Positions 22,907-31,325 of a DNA stretch of 64,000 nucleotides are shown here, one piece after another. Each line of letters starts with the position of its first letter. Position 1 is the first letter of the stretch. Source of the stretch: Halalkalibacter hemicellulosilyticusJCM 9152 (GTDB lineage Bacteria > Bacillota > Bacilli > Bacillales > Bacillaceae_D); NCBI RefSeq assembly GCF_000513115.1, contig NZ_BAUU01000001.1, positions 62,001-126,000 of the forward strand. The letters are read 5' to 3'. A program made the translations under genes and the position numbers. Under the pieces are notes generated by a model. It ran no database searches. It was not told where the DNA came from and was given only the letters and a program-made list of their open reading frames with translations.

Positions 22907-25318
22907 ATGTATGTAGCCCATATCCGCGAAAAAGATAGGAAGATCCAAGAATTAAAGGACCATTTATGTGAAGTGCAACACTTGGCTGAGCAATATGGTG
23001 AAAAAATAGGTTTAAAACATGTAGCTGGACTTGCTGGTTTGTTACATGACCTTGGTAAATATAGCGATGAATTTCAAGATTACATTCATAAAGCAGTATT
23101 TCATCCTGACTTAGAAAATAAAAAAAGAGGACAAGTGGATCACTCTAGTGCAGGTGGAAGATTGCTCTTTCAAAAACTACATCAAACGATGAATACACCT
23201 TATGAAAAGCTACTATCTGAAATAGTAGCTAACGCAATTATATCTCATCACTCAAACCTTCAAGATTATGTATCCCCTGATGTTGAATCACCATTTTTAA
23301 AACGAGTCGAAGAGAAAGAACTCATAGAATATGAACAAGCTGTGGAGAGGTTTTTCCAAGATACAATTAACCAATCAGCTTTTGATAAGTATATTACTAC
23401 TGCCGTTATGGAACTGGAACAGAAAACAGACTATAGTCCTACGCAAAGTTTCTTTTTGACTAAATTCATTTTTAGTTGTTTAATAGATGCCGACCGAACG
23501 AATACGAGACAATTTGAAGATGGAAAGGCCGAGGGACGGAGCGATCATTCTATTCTATTCGACAAGTATTATGATCAATTAATAACAAAGCTTGATTATT
23601 TCCGCACAAAGCCAGAAGCAAATTATCCTATTAATCAATTACGCACTGAAATGTCAGAACAATGCGAATTATTTGCGAATAAACCTTCGGGGATATACTC
23701 GCTTTCCATTCCAACAGGCGGAGGGAAGACACTAGCAAGTTTAAGGTATGCATTGAAGCATGCTAAGCAATTTAATAAGCAACGGATTATTTATGTTGTA
23801 CCATTCACCACAATTATTGAACAAAATGCAAAAGAAATTCGAACGATTTTAGAAGAAGATGAGCATATTTTAGAGCACCATTCAAATGTTGTAGAAGACG
23901 ATCCAACTGAACGTGACTCCGGGGACGAGCAAGAAGATGGCATGATAACGAAAAAGCAAAAGCTCAAATTAGCGCGTGATAATTGGGACAGCCCGATTAT
24001 TTTTACGACAATGGTGCAATTTCTGAATGTCTTTTATGCAAAAGGGAATCGCAATACAAGAAGGTTTCATAACGTAAGCCATTCTATTGTGATCTTTGAT
24101 GAAGTGCAAAAGGTTCCGACAAAATGCGTGTCCCTTTTCAATGAAGCCTTGAATTTTCTTAAAGCAGATGCAAATTGCAGTATTCTCCTTTGTACAGCGA
24201 CACAACCAACTCTTGAAAATGTGAAACACAGTTTATTAAAAAATCGTGATGGAGAGATCGTTGAAAATCTTCCAGAAGTAGCGAAAGCGTTTAAGAGAGT
24301 GGAGGTCATTGATCGTACAGAACAGCCGATGACCAATGATATGTTAGTAGAATGGATGGAAGAGAACGCCGGATTATGGGGAAGTACACTAGTCATTCTG
24401 AACACCAAACGTGTTGTAAAAGAGTTATACGAGAAGTTAAAGGGTGGATCATTACCTGTTTTTCATTTAAGTACATCGATGTGTGCAGCCCATAGGAAAG
24501 AAAAGCTAGAAGAGATCAGGAAGATGCTGAACGATAATACGCCATTTATTTGCGTAACCACTCAATTGATTGAGGCTGGTGTGGACGTAAGCTTTAAATG
24601 TGTCGTACGCTCACTTGCCGGTCTCGACTCGATTGCACAAGCGGCAGGAAGGTGTAATCGTCATGGTGAGAATGAAGTGAAGAATGTTTATGTGATTGAT
24701 CATTCTGAGGAAAATTTGTCGGAGTTAAAGGAGATAGAGGTTGGGAAGGGGATATCAAGTAACATTCTGGCTCGCTTTAACAAGAAGCCGGATAAATATG
24801 AAGGGAATTTACTTTTGCCAAAAGCTATGCATGAATACTTCTCTCAGTTTTACCGGAAGATGGATACGAGTCTCAGTTATTTTGTCTCTGAGGTAGAAAA
24901 AGATATGACGAGGTTATTAATGTCGCTCGCTCAAGAAAATAGTTATGTATCTTATTATCAAAAGAAAATAGGGACAAGGTTCCCACTTTTGTTAAATGGA
25001 AGTTACTTAACGGCAGCGAAGCATTTTCAAGTCATCGACCAAAATACAACGTCTGTACTTGTCCCGTATAAAGAAGGAAGTGGGATCATTGCAAATTTAA
25101 ACAGTGCAGAGCTAATAGATGATTTATCTAAAGAGTTAAAAAAGGCACAGCAATATTCTGTTAATTTGTATCCGAATGAATTGGAGCAATTGAAAAAAGA
25201 AAATGCCATCGTCATGCACCTTGATGGCATGATGTATGAGTTAAAGGAAGGTTGGTACAGTGAAGAGTACGGTGTAGATAGGAATGGTGAAGGCGAGATG
25301 AGTCATTTGTTTTACTAA
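22907..25318 (+). CDS. cas3: CRISPR-associated helicase-nuclease Cas3 (type I-C)
   Basis: The effector nuclease-helicase of the interference complex, 803 aa. An N-terminal HD nuclease domain (GLLHDLGKYSDEF, His47-Asp48; HHSNLQDY further on) cuts the displaced strand. It is followed by SF2 helicase motifs: Walker A SIPTGGGKT, DEAD-box variant VIFDEVQ, motif III CTATQPTL, and motif VI QAAGRCNRHGE. ATG 22907 has GAGGAGA 7 nt upstream and is preferred over the TTG at 22901. It is first in a cas operon with its own promoter. A 405-bp gap separates it from cas5, much longer than the other junctions in this operon, so cas5-cas2 may have an additional promoter. Confidence 0.96.
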   Translation: MYVAHIREKDRKIQELKDHLCEVQHLAEQYGEKIGLKHVAGLAGLLHDLGKYSDEFQDYIHKAVFHPDLENKKRGQVDHSSAGGRLLFQKLHQTMNTPYEKLLSEIVANAIISHHSNLQDYVSPDVESPFLKRVEEKELIEYEQAVERFFQDTINQSAFDKYITTAVMELEQKTDYSPTQSFFLTKFIFSCLIDADRTNTRQFEDGKAEGRSDHSILFDKYYDQLITKLDYFRTKPEANYPINQLRTEMSEQCELFANKPSGIYSLSIPTGGGKTLASLRYALKHAKQFNKQRIIYVVPFTTIIEQNAKEIRTILEEDEHILEHHSNVVEDDPTERDSGDEQEDGMITKKQKLKLARDNWDSPIIFTTMVQFLNVFYAKGNRNTRRFHNVSHSIVIFDEVQKVPTKCVSLFNEALNFLKADANCSILLCTATQPTLENVKHSLLKNRDGEIVENLPEVAKAFKRVEVIDRTEQPMTNDMLVEWMEENAGLWGSTLVILNTKRVVKELYEKLKGGSLPVFHLSTSMCAAHRKEKLEEIRKMLNDNTPFICVTTQLIEAGVDVSFKCVVRSLAGLDSIAQAAGRCNRHGENEVKNVYVIDHSEENLSELKEIEVGKGISSNILARFNKKPDKYEGNLLLPKAMHEYFSQFYRKMDTSLSYFVSEVEKDMTRLLMSLAQENSYVSYYQKKIGTRFPLLLNGSYLTAAKHFQVIDQNTTSVLVPYKEGSGIIANLNSAELIDDLSKELKKAQQYSVNLYPNELEQLKKENAIVMHLDGMMYELKEGWYSEEYGVDRNGEGEMSHLFY

Positions 25319-25360
25319 CCTCGCCTTAAATCCTAGTAATCTCCATTTGTTATTTTTTTT

Positions 25361-25383
25361 ATTTCAATCCACGCTTAATGCGA
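25361..25383 (-). repeat. Degenerate, internally deleted CRISPR repeat in reverse orientation
   Basis: On the minus strand the element reads TCGCA-TTAA-GCGTGGATTGAAAT. Its last 14 nt match the array repeat exactly and its first 5 nt match the repeat's positions 2-6. The middle 12 nt of the 32-nt repeat (most of the hairpin) are replaced by 4 nt. It is a single copy lying in the cas3-cas5 gap about 6 kb from the array, and points opposite to it. The exact 14-base match makes chance resemblance very unlikely. It may be a repeat-derived regulatory RNA element or a relic. Confidence 0.75.
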
Positions 25384-25533
25384 TTAATAAATGAATATGT
25401 GTTTGATCTCATTTTTAGAAGATAAAAAGATTGCCGTTCAAAAATAATAATAAATGAAGTAGAAATCCAGAACCACTTGCTCCTTTCTGCATACTTTAGA
25501 AAAGGGTGGAAAGGGGGGCTGGGAATTTTGAAA

Positions 25534-25647
25534 ATGAAACTTAGTGATAGAACTAATGAAGGTTGTAAGCAGGTAAAGCATCATGATCAAGAATATTTAT
25601 ATATTTTGAAAGGAATAGTAGATATCTTGAAAGAAATGCGCAAATAG
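25534..25647 (+). CDS. Possible 37-aa protein in the cas3-cas5 gap
   Basis: A short open frame beginning at ATG 25534 (or TTG 25528) encodes a charged peptide starting MKLSDRTNEGCKQVKHHDQ and ending in ILKGIVDILKEMRK. The C-terminal half could form an amphipathic helix. AAAGGGGGG lies 15 nt before the ATG (9 nt before the TTG), an acceptable but not ideal site. I recognise no family. Its location between cas genes beside a degenerate repeat makes it worth noting as a possible small accessory, toxin or inhibitor, but it may equally be a chance frame. Confidence 0.3.
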   Translation: MKLSDRTNEGCKQVKHHDQEYLYILKGIVDILKEMRK

Positions 25648-25654
25648 ACTTGTC

Positions 25655-25689
25655 TTGCCTCTTAGTGATAAAAGTACTCTAAGAGGCAA
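25655..25689. promoter_or_regulatory. Perfect 11-bp hairpin upstream of cas5
   Basis: TTGCCTCTTAG and CTAAGAGGCAA form a perfect stem with a 13-nt loop between the small ORF and the cas5 ribosome binding site. No T-run follows on either strand, so termination is weak at best. It may affect mRNA stability or be an RNA element controlling the downstream cas genes. Confidence 0.5.
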
Positions 25690-25723
25690 ATGGTTAATTA
25701 GATGAAGGAGGTGAATGCTTACT

Positions 25724-26434
25724 ATGAAAAATGAAATTCAATTTGAAGTATTTGGTGATTATGCTCTGTTTACAGATCCATTAACGAAAATTGGTGGGGA
25801 GAAGTTATCCTATAGCGTGCCAACTTACCAGGCTTTGAAAGGAATAGTTGAATCGATTTATTGGAAGCCAACCATTCTCTTTGTAGTAGACGAGCTTCGA
25901 GTGATGAAGCCGATTCAGATGGAATCAAAAGGGATTAGGCCGATTGAATATGGAGGAGGAAATACGCTTGCTAATTATACGTATTTAAAAGATGTCCATT
26001 ATCAAGTAAAAGCTCACTTTGAATTTAATTATAACCGTCCTGAAATGGAGTATGACCGAAATGAAGGAAAGCATTTTAACATCATGCAACGTTCATTAAA
26101 TGCAGGAGGGCGTCGGGACATATTTCTAGGGGCAAGGGAATGCCAGGCGTACGTTGAACCGTGTGAATTTGGTCATGATAGAGGGTTCTATGATGGTCAA
26201 GGATCACACCATTTAGGTACGATGGTTCATGGCTTTAATTATCCGGATGAAACGGGTCGTGATCAATTTGAAGTGAGATTATGGTCAGCGGTTATGGAAC
26301 AAGGGTATTTGAAATTTCCGAGACCGGAAGAGTGCACAATTGTCCGACCGATTAAAGAAATGAAGTCGAAGTCTTTTGATCAAGATCAAGTTCTATCTGT
26401 TGAGGAAATGATTCGTGAAATAGGGGGTGAGTAA
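25724..26434 (+). CDS. cas5: Cas5c (Cas5d), crRNA-processing endoribonuclease of type I-C
   Basis: In type I-C systems Cas5 both cuts the pre-crRNA, replacing the missing Cas6, and caps the 5' handle in Cascade. The 236-aa product is nearly collinear with B. halodurans Cas5c, including [17 protein letters not shown] and [14 protein letters not shown]. The known catalytic residues of that enzyme, Tyr46, Lys116 and His117, are all at the same numbers when the protein starts at ATG 25724, which supports this start over the ATG at 25715. AAGGAGGTG precedes. Its stop directly precedes the GTG of cas8c. Confidence 0.95.
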   Translation: MKNEIQFEVFGDYALFTDPLTKIGGEKLSYSVPTYQALKGIVESIYWKPTILFVVDELRVMKPIQMESKGIRPIEYGGGNTLANYTYLKDVHYQVKAHFEFNYNRPEMEYDRNEGKHFNIMQRSLNAGGRRDIFLGARECQAYVEPCEFGHDRGFYDGQGSHHLGTMVHGFNYPDETGRDQFEVRLWSAVMEQGYLKFPRPEECTIVRPIKEMKSKSFDQDQVLSVEEMIREIGGE

Positions 26435-28318
26435 GTGAGTTGGTTATACCAATTATATCAAACATATGAAAGGAATTTGGATCAAGTTGGTGTAGTGGCT
26501 AAGAAACAAGGCGATCGAGAGTATGCGCTATTACCGATTTCTCATACGACGCAAAATGCCCATGTTGAAGTTGTGATCGATGAGGATGGTGATTTTCTTG
26601 AGGCGAAGGTTCTAAACAAAGAAAGTACGCTCATTCCTTGTACAGAAGAAGCTTCTAGTCGATCGGGCTCTAAAATAGCCCCGTATCCTTTGCACGATAA
26701 ACTTAGTTATGTTGCAGGAGACTTTGTGAAGTATGGTGGGAAAATCAAAAATCAAGACCAAGTTCCATTTGATACGTATATTCAAAACTTGGAAGAATGG
26801 GCACATTCACCTTACACGAATGAGAAGTTGACGTGTATGTATAACTATTTAAAGAAAGGGACACTGATTGAAGATTTAGTTGAAAAGCATGTACTAGTCG
26901 TGGATGAACATCAGAAGTTAATTGAAAGGTGGAATAAGAAGCATGAAGACAAAACAGGAGAAAAGCCAGCCATCTTTTCTAGTGGTGCAACAGATCAATT
27001 TAGTGTATTTATAAGATTTACGGTTTATCATCCAGAATCAGAGGATGACGTTTGGAAGGATAAAGAAATGTATGATTCCTTTATTGCCTTTTATAATGAA
27101 AAGCTTGGTGAGGAGGATGTATGCTTCGTCACAGGTGAACGGCTTCCGAGTACGGAACGTCATGCTAACAAGATACGACATGCTGCTGATAAGGCGAAAT
27201 TAATCTCAGCAAATGATAATACTGGCTTTACCTTTAGAGGAAGGTTCAAAACAAGCAATGAAGCAGTAGGCATTAGTTATGAAGTGTCGCAAAAAGCTCA
27301 TAATGCATTAAAGTGGCTTATTCATCGACAAGGGAAAGTGATTGATAATAGAGTGTTTCTTGTCTGGAGTCATGATAATGAAGTCATTCCTGGACCTGAA
27401 GAAGACGCAATGGATATTATGCGGCATAGCAATCGAGAAATTGAGAGAGAGCCAGATACAGGTCAGATTTTTGCTGGTGAAGTGAAGAAAGCCATTGATG
27501 GTTATCGTCATGATCTCACATATGAACCTGATGTGAATATTCTCGTGCTTGATTCAGCGACAACAGGTAGGATGGCTGTTTTGTATTACCGTAATATGAA
27601 TAAGGGACTTTATTTAGACCGATTAGCAAACTGGCACACTACCTGTGCATGGGAGCATCGCTATCGCAAGGATGAGGAAGGGTTTGTTGTGTTTTATGGC
27701 GCTCCTGCTACAAGAGATCTAGCATTTGCCGCGTATGGTCCTAGAGCTAGTGATAAAGTAGTTAAAGGATTAATGGAACGCATGATTCCGTGCATAGTCG
27801 ATCAACGCTCTGTACCAAAAGATATTGTACGAAGTGCGTTTCTGCGGGCTTCGAACCCAGTTTCTATGGAACGCTGGGAATGGGAAAAAACATTGACTAT
27901 TACATGTGCATTAATTCGTAAAATGTTTATGGGGATGAAGGAGGAATGGAATGTGCCATTGAATACAGCTTCAAGAGACCGTAGCTATTTATTTGGAAGA
28001 TTGCTTGCAGTGGCCGATGTGTTAGAACGTGGGGCTTTAGGTAAGGAAGAAATAAGAGCAACAAATGCAATACGTTATATGAATTCTTTTTCAAAGAATC
28101 CAGGACGTACGTGGAAAACAATTCAAGAAAGCTTGCAGCCCTATCAAGCGAAGTTAGGTACAAAAGCTACTTACTTATCAAAAATCATTGATGAGATTAG
28201 TGATCAGTTTGACATTGAGGATTTTAACAATACACCGTTAACCGAGAAGTATTTATTAGGATTTTATAGTCAACGTCGTGAATTGTATAAGAAAAAAGAG
28301 GAGGAAACAACCGAATGA
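26435..28318 (+). CDS. cas8c: Cas8c (Csd1), large subunit of the type I-C Cascade
   Basis: The 627-aa large subunit recognises the PAM and positions target DNA. It begins MSWLYQLYQTYERNLDQVG and shows the Csd1 family features CFVTGERLPSTERHANKIR, DNTGFTFRGRF and LKWLIHRQG, with C-terminal helical segments (IRATNAIRYMNSFSKNPGR) that in this family also yield the internally translated small subunit. GTG start at 26435, one base after the cas5 stop, with AGGGGGTGAG upstream. It overlaps cas7 by 4 bp (ATGA), so translation is coupled. Length is within the family range and no interruption is seen. Confidence 0.95.
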   Translation: MSWLYQLYQTYERNLDQVGVVAKKQGDREYALLPISHTTQNAHVEVVIDEDGDFLEAKVLNKESTLIPCTEEASSRSGSKIAPYPLHDKLSYVAGDFVKYGGKIKNQDQVPFDTYIQNLEEWAHSPYTNEKLTCMYNYLKKGTLIEDLVEKHVLVVDEHQKLIERWNKKHEDKTGEKPAIFSSGATDQFSVFIRFTVYHPESEDDVWKDKEMYDSFIAFYNEKLGEEDVCFVTGERLPSTERHANKIRHAADKAKLISANDNTGFTFRGRFKTSNEAVGISYEVSQKAHNALKWLIHRQGKVIDNRVFLVWSHDNEVIPGPEEDAMDIMRHSNREIEREPDTGQIFAGEVKKAIDGYRHDLTYEPDVNILVLDSATTGRMAVLYYRNMNKGLYLDRLANWHTTCAWEHRYRKDEEGFVVFYGAPATRDLAFAAYGPRASDKVVKGLMERMIPCIVDQRSVPKDIVRSAFLRASNPVSMERWEWEKTLTITCALIRKMFMGMKEEWNVPLNTASRDRSYLFGRLLAVADVLERGALGKEEIRATNAIRYMNSFSKNPGRTWKTIQESLQPYQAKLGTKATYLSKIIDEISDQFDIEDFNNTPLTEKYLLGFYSQRRELYKKKEEETTE

Positions 28319-29166
28319 GTACACTTGATCATAAAATTGATTTTGCTGTAGTGTTGTCTGTTACAAAAGCTAACCCAAATGGAGATCCCCTTAATGGGAA
28401 TCGGCCGAGGCAAAATTATGACGGGAAAGGAGAGATCTCAGATGTTGCGATTAAGCGGAAGATCCGTAATCGGTTACTAGATATGGGAGAACCGGTGTTT
28501 GTTCAATCTGATGATCGAAGAAATGATTCTTTTAAAAGTTTACGAGATCGTGCGGATTCAAACCCTGAGTTAGCAAAAATGTTAAAGGATAAAAGTGCAT
28601 CTTCTGATAGCTTTGCACAAATTGCCTGTGAGCAATGGGTTGATGTACGTAGTTTTGGACAGGTCTTTGCTTTTAAAGGATCTCAACTTTCCGTTGGAGT
28701 AAGAGGACCTGTTTCCATTCATACAGCGACAAGTATTGATCCAATTGATATTGTTAGTACACAAATTACAAAAAGCGTGAACTCGGTGACAGGGGAAAAA
28801 CGAAGCTCAGATACAATGGGAATGAAGCATCGTGTCGATTTCGGTGTATACGTCTTTAAAGGAAGCATCAATACACAGCTTGCTGAAAAAACAGGATTTA
28901 CAAATGAGGATGCCGAAAAAATCAAGCAAGCTCTTATTACTCTTTTTGAAAATGATAGTTCGTCGGCACGTCCTGACGGCAGTATGGAAGTGCATAAAGT
29001 CTATTGGTGGGAACATACTTCCAAATTAGGCCAATATTCATCTGCTAAAGTACATCGTTCATTAAACATTCAATCAAAATCAGATACGCCGACTAGCTTT
29101 GAAGATTATTCAATTGAATTATTCGAATTAGACGGACTCAGTGTTGAGGAAATTGATGGCCAGTAA
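28315..29166 (+). CDS. cas7: Cas7c (Csd2), backbone subunit of the type I-C Cascade
   Basis: A 283-aa RAMP-fold protein forming the multi-copy backbone along the crRNA spacer. The diagnostic opening DFAVVLSVTKANPNGDPLNG and the region FGQVFAFKG...VGVRGPVSIHTA are characteristic of the Cas7/Csd2 family. Other segments, such as TDTMGMKHRVDFGVYVFKGS-like SDTMGMKHRV, are also typical. The ATG overlaps the cas8c stop as ATGA, and the gene is overlapped in turn by cas4, so the whole operon is tightly packed from here on. Confidence 0.95.
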   Translation: MSTLDHKIDFAVVLSVTKANPNGDPLNGNRPRQNYDGKGEISDVAIKRKIRNRLLDMGEPVFVQSDDRRNDSFKSLRDRADSNPELAKMLKDKSASSDSFAQIACEQWVDVRSFGQVFAFKGSQLSVGVRGPVSIHTATSIDPIDIVSTQITKSVNSVTGEKRSSDTMGMKHRVDFGVYVFKGSINTQLAEKTGFTNEDAEKIKQALITLFENDSSSARPDGSMEVHKVYWWEHTSKLGQYSSAKVHRSLNIQSKSDTPTSFEDYSIELFELDGLSVEEIDGQ

Positions 29167-29815
29167 TGAGGAAGATCGTTATTTAATGTTGTCAGGGCTT
29201 CAACATTTCCAGTTTTGTAAAAGGCAGTGGGCGCTGATTCACATTGAACAACAGTGGGAAGAGAATGTAAAGACAGTTGAAGGACAGCACTTACACAAAA
29301 AAGCTGATCAACCTTTTATTAAGGAAAAGCGTGGAAGTAAATTAACAGTCAGAGCTATGCCAATCCAATCAAAGGAATTACGAATTAGTGGGATTTGCGA
29401 TGTGGTTGAATTTATTGAAGATGCAAATGGTGTTCACCTTAATGGAGTTAAAGGCACTTATATGGCCTATCCTGTTGAATATAAGAGAGGAAAGCCAAAG
29501 AAAGGTGACGAGGATATTATTCAACTTGCGGCTCAAGCGATTTGTCTCGAAGAAATGCTTCTTTGTCAAATTACGAAAGGCTACTTATTTTATAATGAAA
29601 TTAAACATCGTGTGGAAGTGCCTATAACAGACGAATTAAGAGAAAAAGTAAAACAAATGGCTAAGGAAATGCATCATTATTATGATAAGCGTTACACACC
29701 TAAAGTGAAAACAGGACCATTTTGCAAAAGTTGTTCCTTACAGCACATTTGTTTACCGAAATTGATGAATAAACGTTCGGTTAAAAGTTACATTGAGGGG
29801 AGGTTGAGTGAATGA
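29156..29815 (+). CDS. cas4: Cas4, RecB-like exonuclease of the adaptation module
   Basis: A 219-aa iron-sulfur nuclease that trims prespacers and helps select the PAM with Cas1-Cas2. It has one N-terminal cluster cysteine (FQFCKRQW, Cys21) and three C-terminal ones (CKSCSLQHIC), the nuclease motif PVEYKRGKPK, and the QLAAQAICLEEML helix. ATG 29156 is chosen because TTGAGGAAA precedes it and the protein then starts at the family position; it overlaps the end of cas7 by 11 bp. It overlaps cas1 by 4 bp (ATGA). Confidence 0.94.
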   Translation: MASNEEDRYLMLSGLQHFQFCKRQWALIHIEQQWEENVKTVEGQHLHKKADQPFIKEKRGSKLTVRAMPIQSKELRISGICDVVEFIEDANGVHLNGVKGTYMAYPVEYKRGKPKKGDEDIIQLAAQAICLEEMLLCQITKGYLFYNEIKHRVEVPITDELREKVKQMAKEMHHYYDKRYTPKVKTGPFCKSCSLQHICLPKLMNKRSVKSYIEGRLSE

Positions 29816-30843
29816 AAAAGCTTTTAAATACATTATTTGTCACTCAGCCTGATATTTATTTATCACTGGATGGTGATAATGTTGTTTTGTTAAAAGAGCA
29901 AGAAAAACTAGGTAGAGTCCCTCTTCATAATTTAGAAGGTATAGTTAGTTTTGGTTACACTGGAGCAAGTCCTGCTCTTATGGGTTACTGTGCTGAGAAA
30001 AACATTTCACTTTGCTTTTTAACAAAAAGCGGGCGCTTTTTAGCTAGAGTTGTTGGACAAAGTCGTGGTAATGTTGTACTAAGAAAGACACAATATCGCA
30101 TGTCTGAAAACGATCAAGATTCGACGAAGATCGCCCGTAATTTTATACTTGGGAAGGTTTACAATAGTAAATGGATAATCGAACGTATGACAAGAGAACA
30201 TCCTTTACGTGTAGATGTTGAACAGTTCAAAACGACCTCCGAACTTCTTTCAAAGATTATGAAAGAAGTTCGGAAATGTGATCATTTAGAGATGCTTCGT
30301 GGATGGGAGGGGCAAGCTGCTCTTTATTACAATAAAGTGTTTAATCAAATGATTTTACAACAGAAGGAAGACTTTATATTTAAAGGGCGTTCTAGAAGAC
30401 CTCCGAAAGATAAGGTTAATGCTATGATGTCTTTTGCTTATACATTATTAGCCAATGATACAGCAGCTGCATTAGAAGCGGTTGGTCTCGATGCTTATGT
30501 AGGCTTTATGCATCAAGACCGCCCTGGTAGAGCTTCACTGGCTCTTGATCTTATGGAAGAGTTAAGAGGTGTTTATGCTGATCGTTTTGTGCTCTCATTA
30601 ATTAACCGTCAAGAAATTCAGGCAAATAGCTTTTATGCAAAAGAAAATGAAGCTGTTTTAATGACGGATGATGCTCGAAAGGCATTTTTGAAAGCTTGGC
30701 AAACACGAAAGCAAGATAAGATTACTCACCCATATTTAGGAGAGAAGATTTCTTGGGGGTTAGTCCCTTATGTACAATCTCTGTTATTAGCTCGTTACCT
30801 TCGTGGAGATCTTGATGAGTATCCACCATTTCTATGGAAGTAG
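29812..30843 (+). CDS. cas1: Cas1, CRISPR integrase
   Basis: The 343-aa metal-dependent integrase that inserts new spacers at the leader end of the array. It opens with the type I-C form MKKLLNTLFVTQPDIYLSLDGD. The active-site glutamate is in LRGWEGQAALYY, the histidine in YVGFMHQDRPGRASLALDLMEELR, and the acidic partner follows in the same helix. An ATGA overlap with cas4 couples translation. The cas2 gene begins 10 bp after the stop. All catalytic segments are intact. Confidence 0.96.
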   Translation: MKKLLNTLFVTQPDIYLSLDGDNVVLLKEQEKLGRVPLHNLEGIVSFGYTGASPALMGYCAEKNISLCFLTKSGRFLARVVGQSRGNVVLRKTQYRMSENDQDSTKIARNFILGKVYNSKWIIERMTREHPLRVDVEQFKTTSELLSKIMKEVRKCDHLEMLRGWEGQAALYYNKVFNQMILQQKEDFIFKGRSRRPPKDKVNAMMSFAYTLLANDTAAALEAVGLDAYVGFMHQDRPGRASLALDLMEELRGVYADRFVLSLINRQEIQANSFYAKENEAVLMTDDARKAFLKAWQTRKQDKITHPYLGEKISWGLVPYVQSLLLARYLRGDLDEYPPFLWK

Positions 30844-30853
30844 GTGATGTGAT

Positions 30854-31144
30854 ATGTTGGTATTAATCACGTATGACGTACAAACGTCAAGCGAAGGAGG
30901 TTCGAGGCGGTTACGAAAAGTCTCTAAGGTTTGTCAAAATTATGGGCAGAGGGTCCAAAATTCTGTCTTTGAGTGTATTGTCGACTCTACACAGTTGAAA
31001 ACATTAAAACTTGAATTAGAAAGTTTGATTGATAAAGAAAAAGATAGCCTGCGTTATTATAGGTTAGGAAACAACTATAAAACAAAAGTTGAACACATTG
31101 GTGCTAAACAATCAATTGATTTGGAAGATCCACTTATTTTCTAG
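30854..31144 (+). CDS. cas2: Cas2, adaptation complex subunit
   Basis: A 96-aa ferredoxin-fold protein that bridges Cas1 dimers during spacer integration. The opening MLVLITYDVQTSSEGGSRRL contains the conserved aspartate after the first strand, and RVQNSVFECIVD and LRYYRLG are typical of the type I-C Cas2. It is the last cas gene, with the array leader starting immediately downstream. Start ATG 30854, with TAGGTGATGTG upstream. Confidence 0.95.
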   Translation: MLVLITYDVQTSSEGGSRRLRKVSKVCQNYGQRVQNSVFECIVDSTQLKTLKLELESLIDKEKDSLRYYRLGNNYKTKVEHIGAKQSIDLEDPLIF

Positions 31145-31325
31145 AGGTGCGAGCTATAAGTAAACATAAAAAATGTAGTGTACCCGCACTGAAATTGAAG
31201 AAGATTATGTGGAAATGTGTGATTTATTTTATAAATAATGTATAAATTAATTTGAATTGAAACTTTTTACAGCGAATTTTAAGATGAATTTGATGTTTTA
31301 AGTATTCAAATGCTGAAAATTCGCA
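31145..31325 (+). other. CRISPR leader
   Basis: A 181-bp A/T-rich, non-coding stretch between cas2 and the first repeat, in the position and orientation expected of the leader that holds the array promoter and the spacer-integration signals. A perfect 9-bp inverted repeat, GCGAATTTT (31272-31280) and AAAATTCGC (31316-31324), ends one base before the first repeat. I could not identify a convincing -35/-10 pair. Confidence 0.8.
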
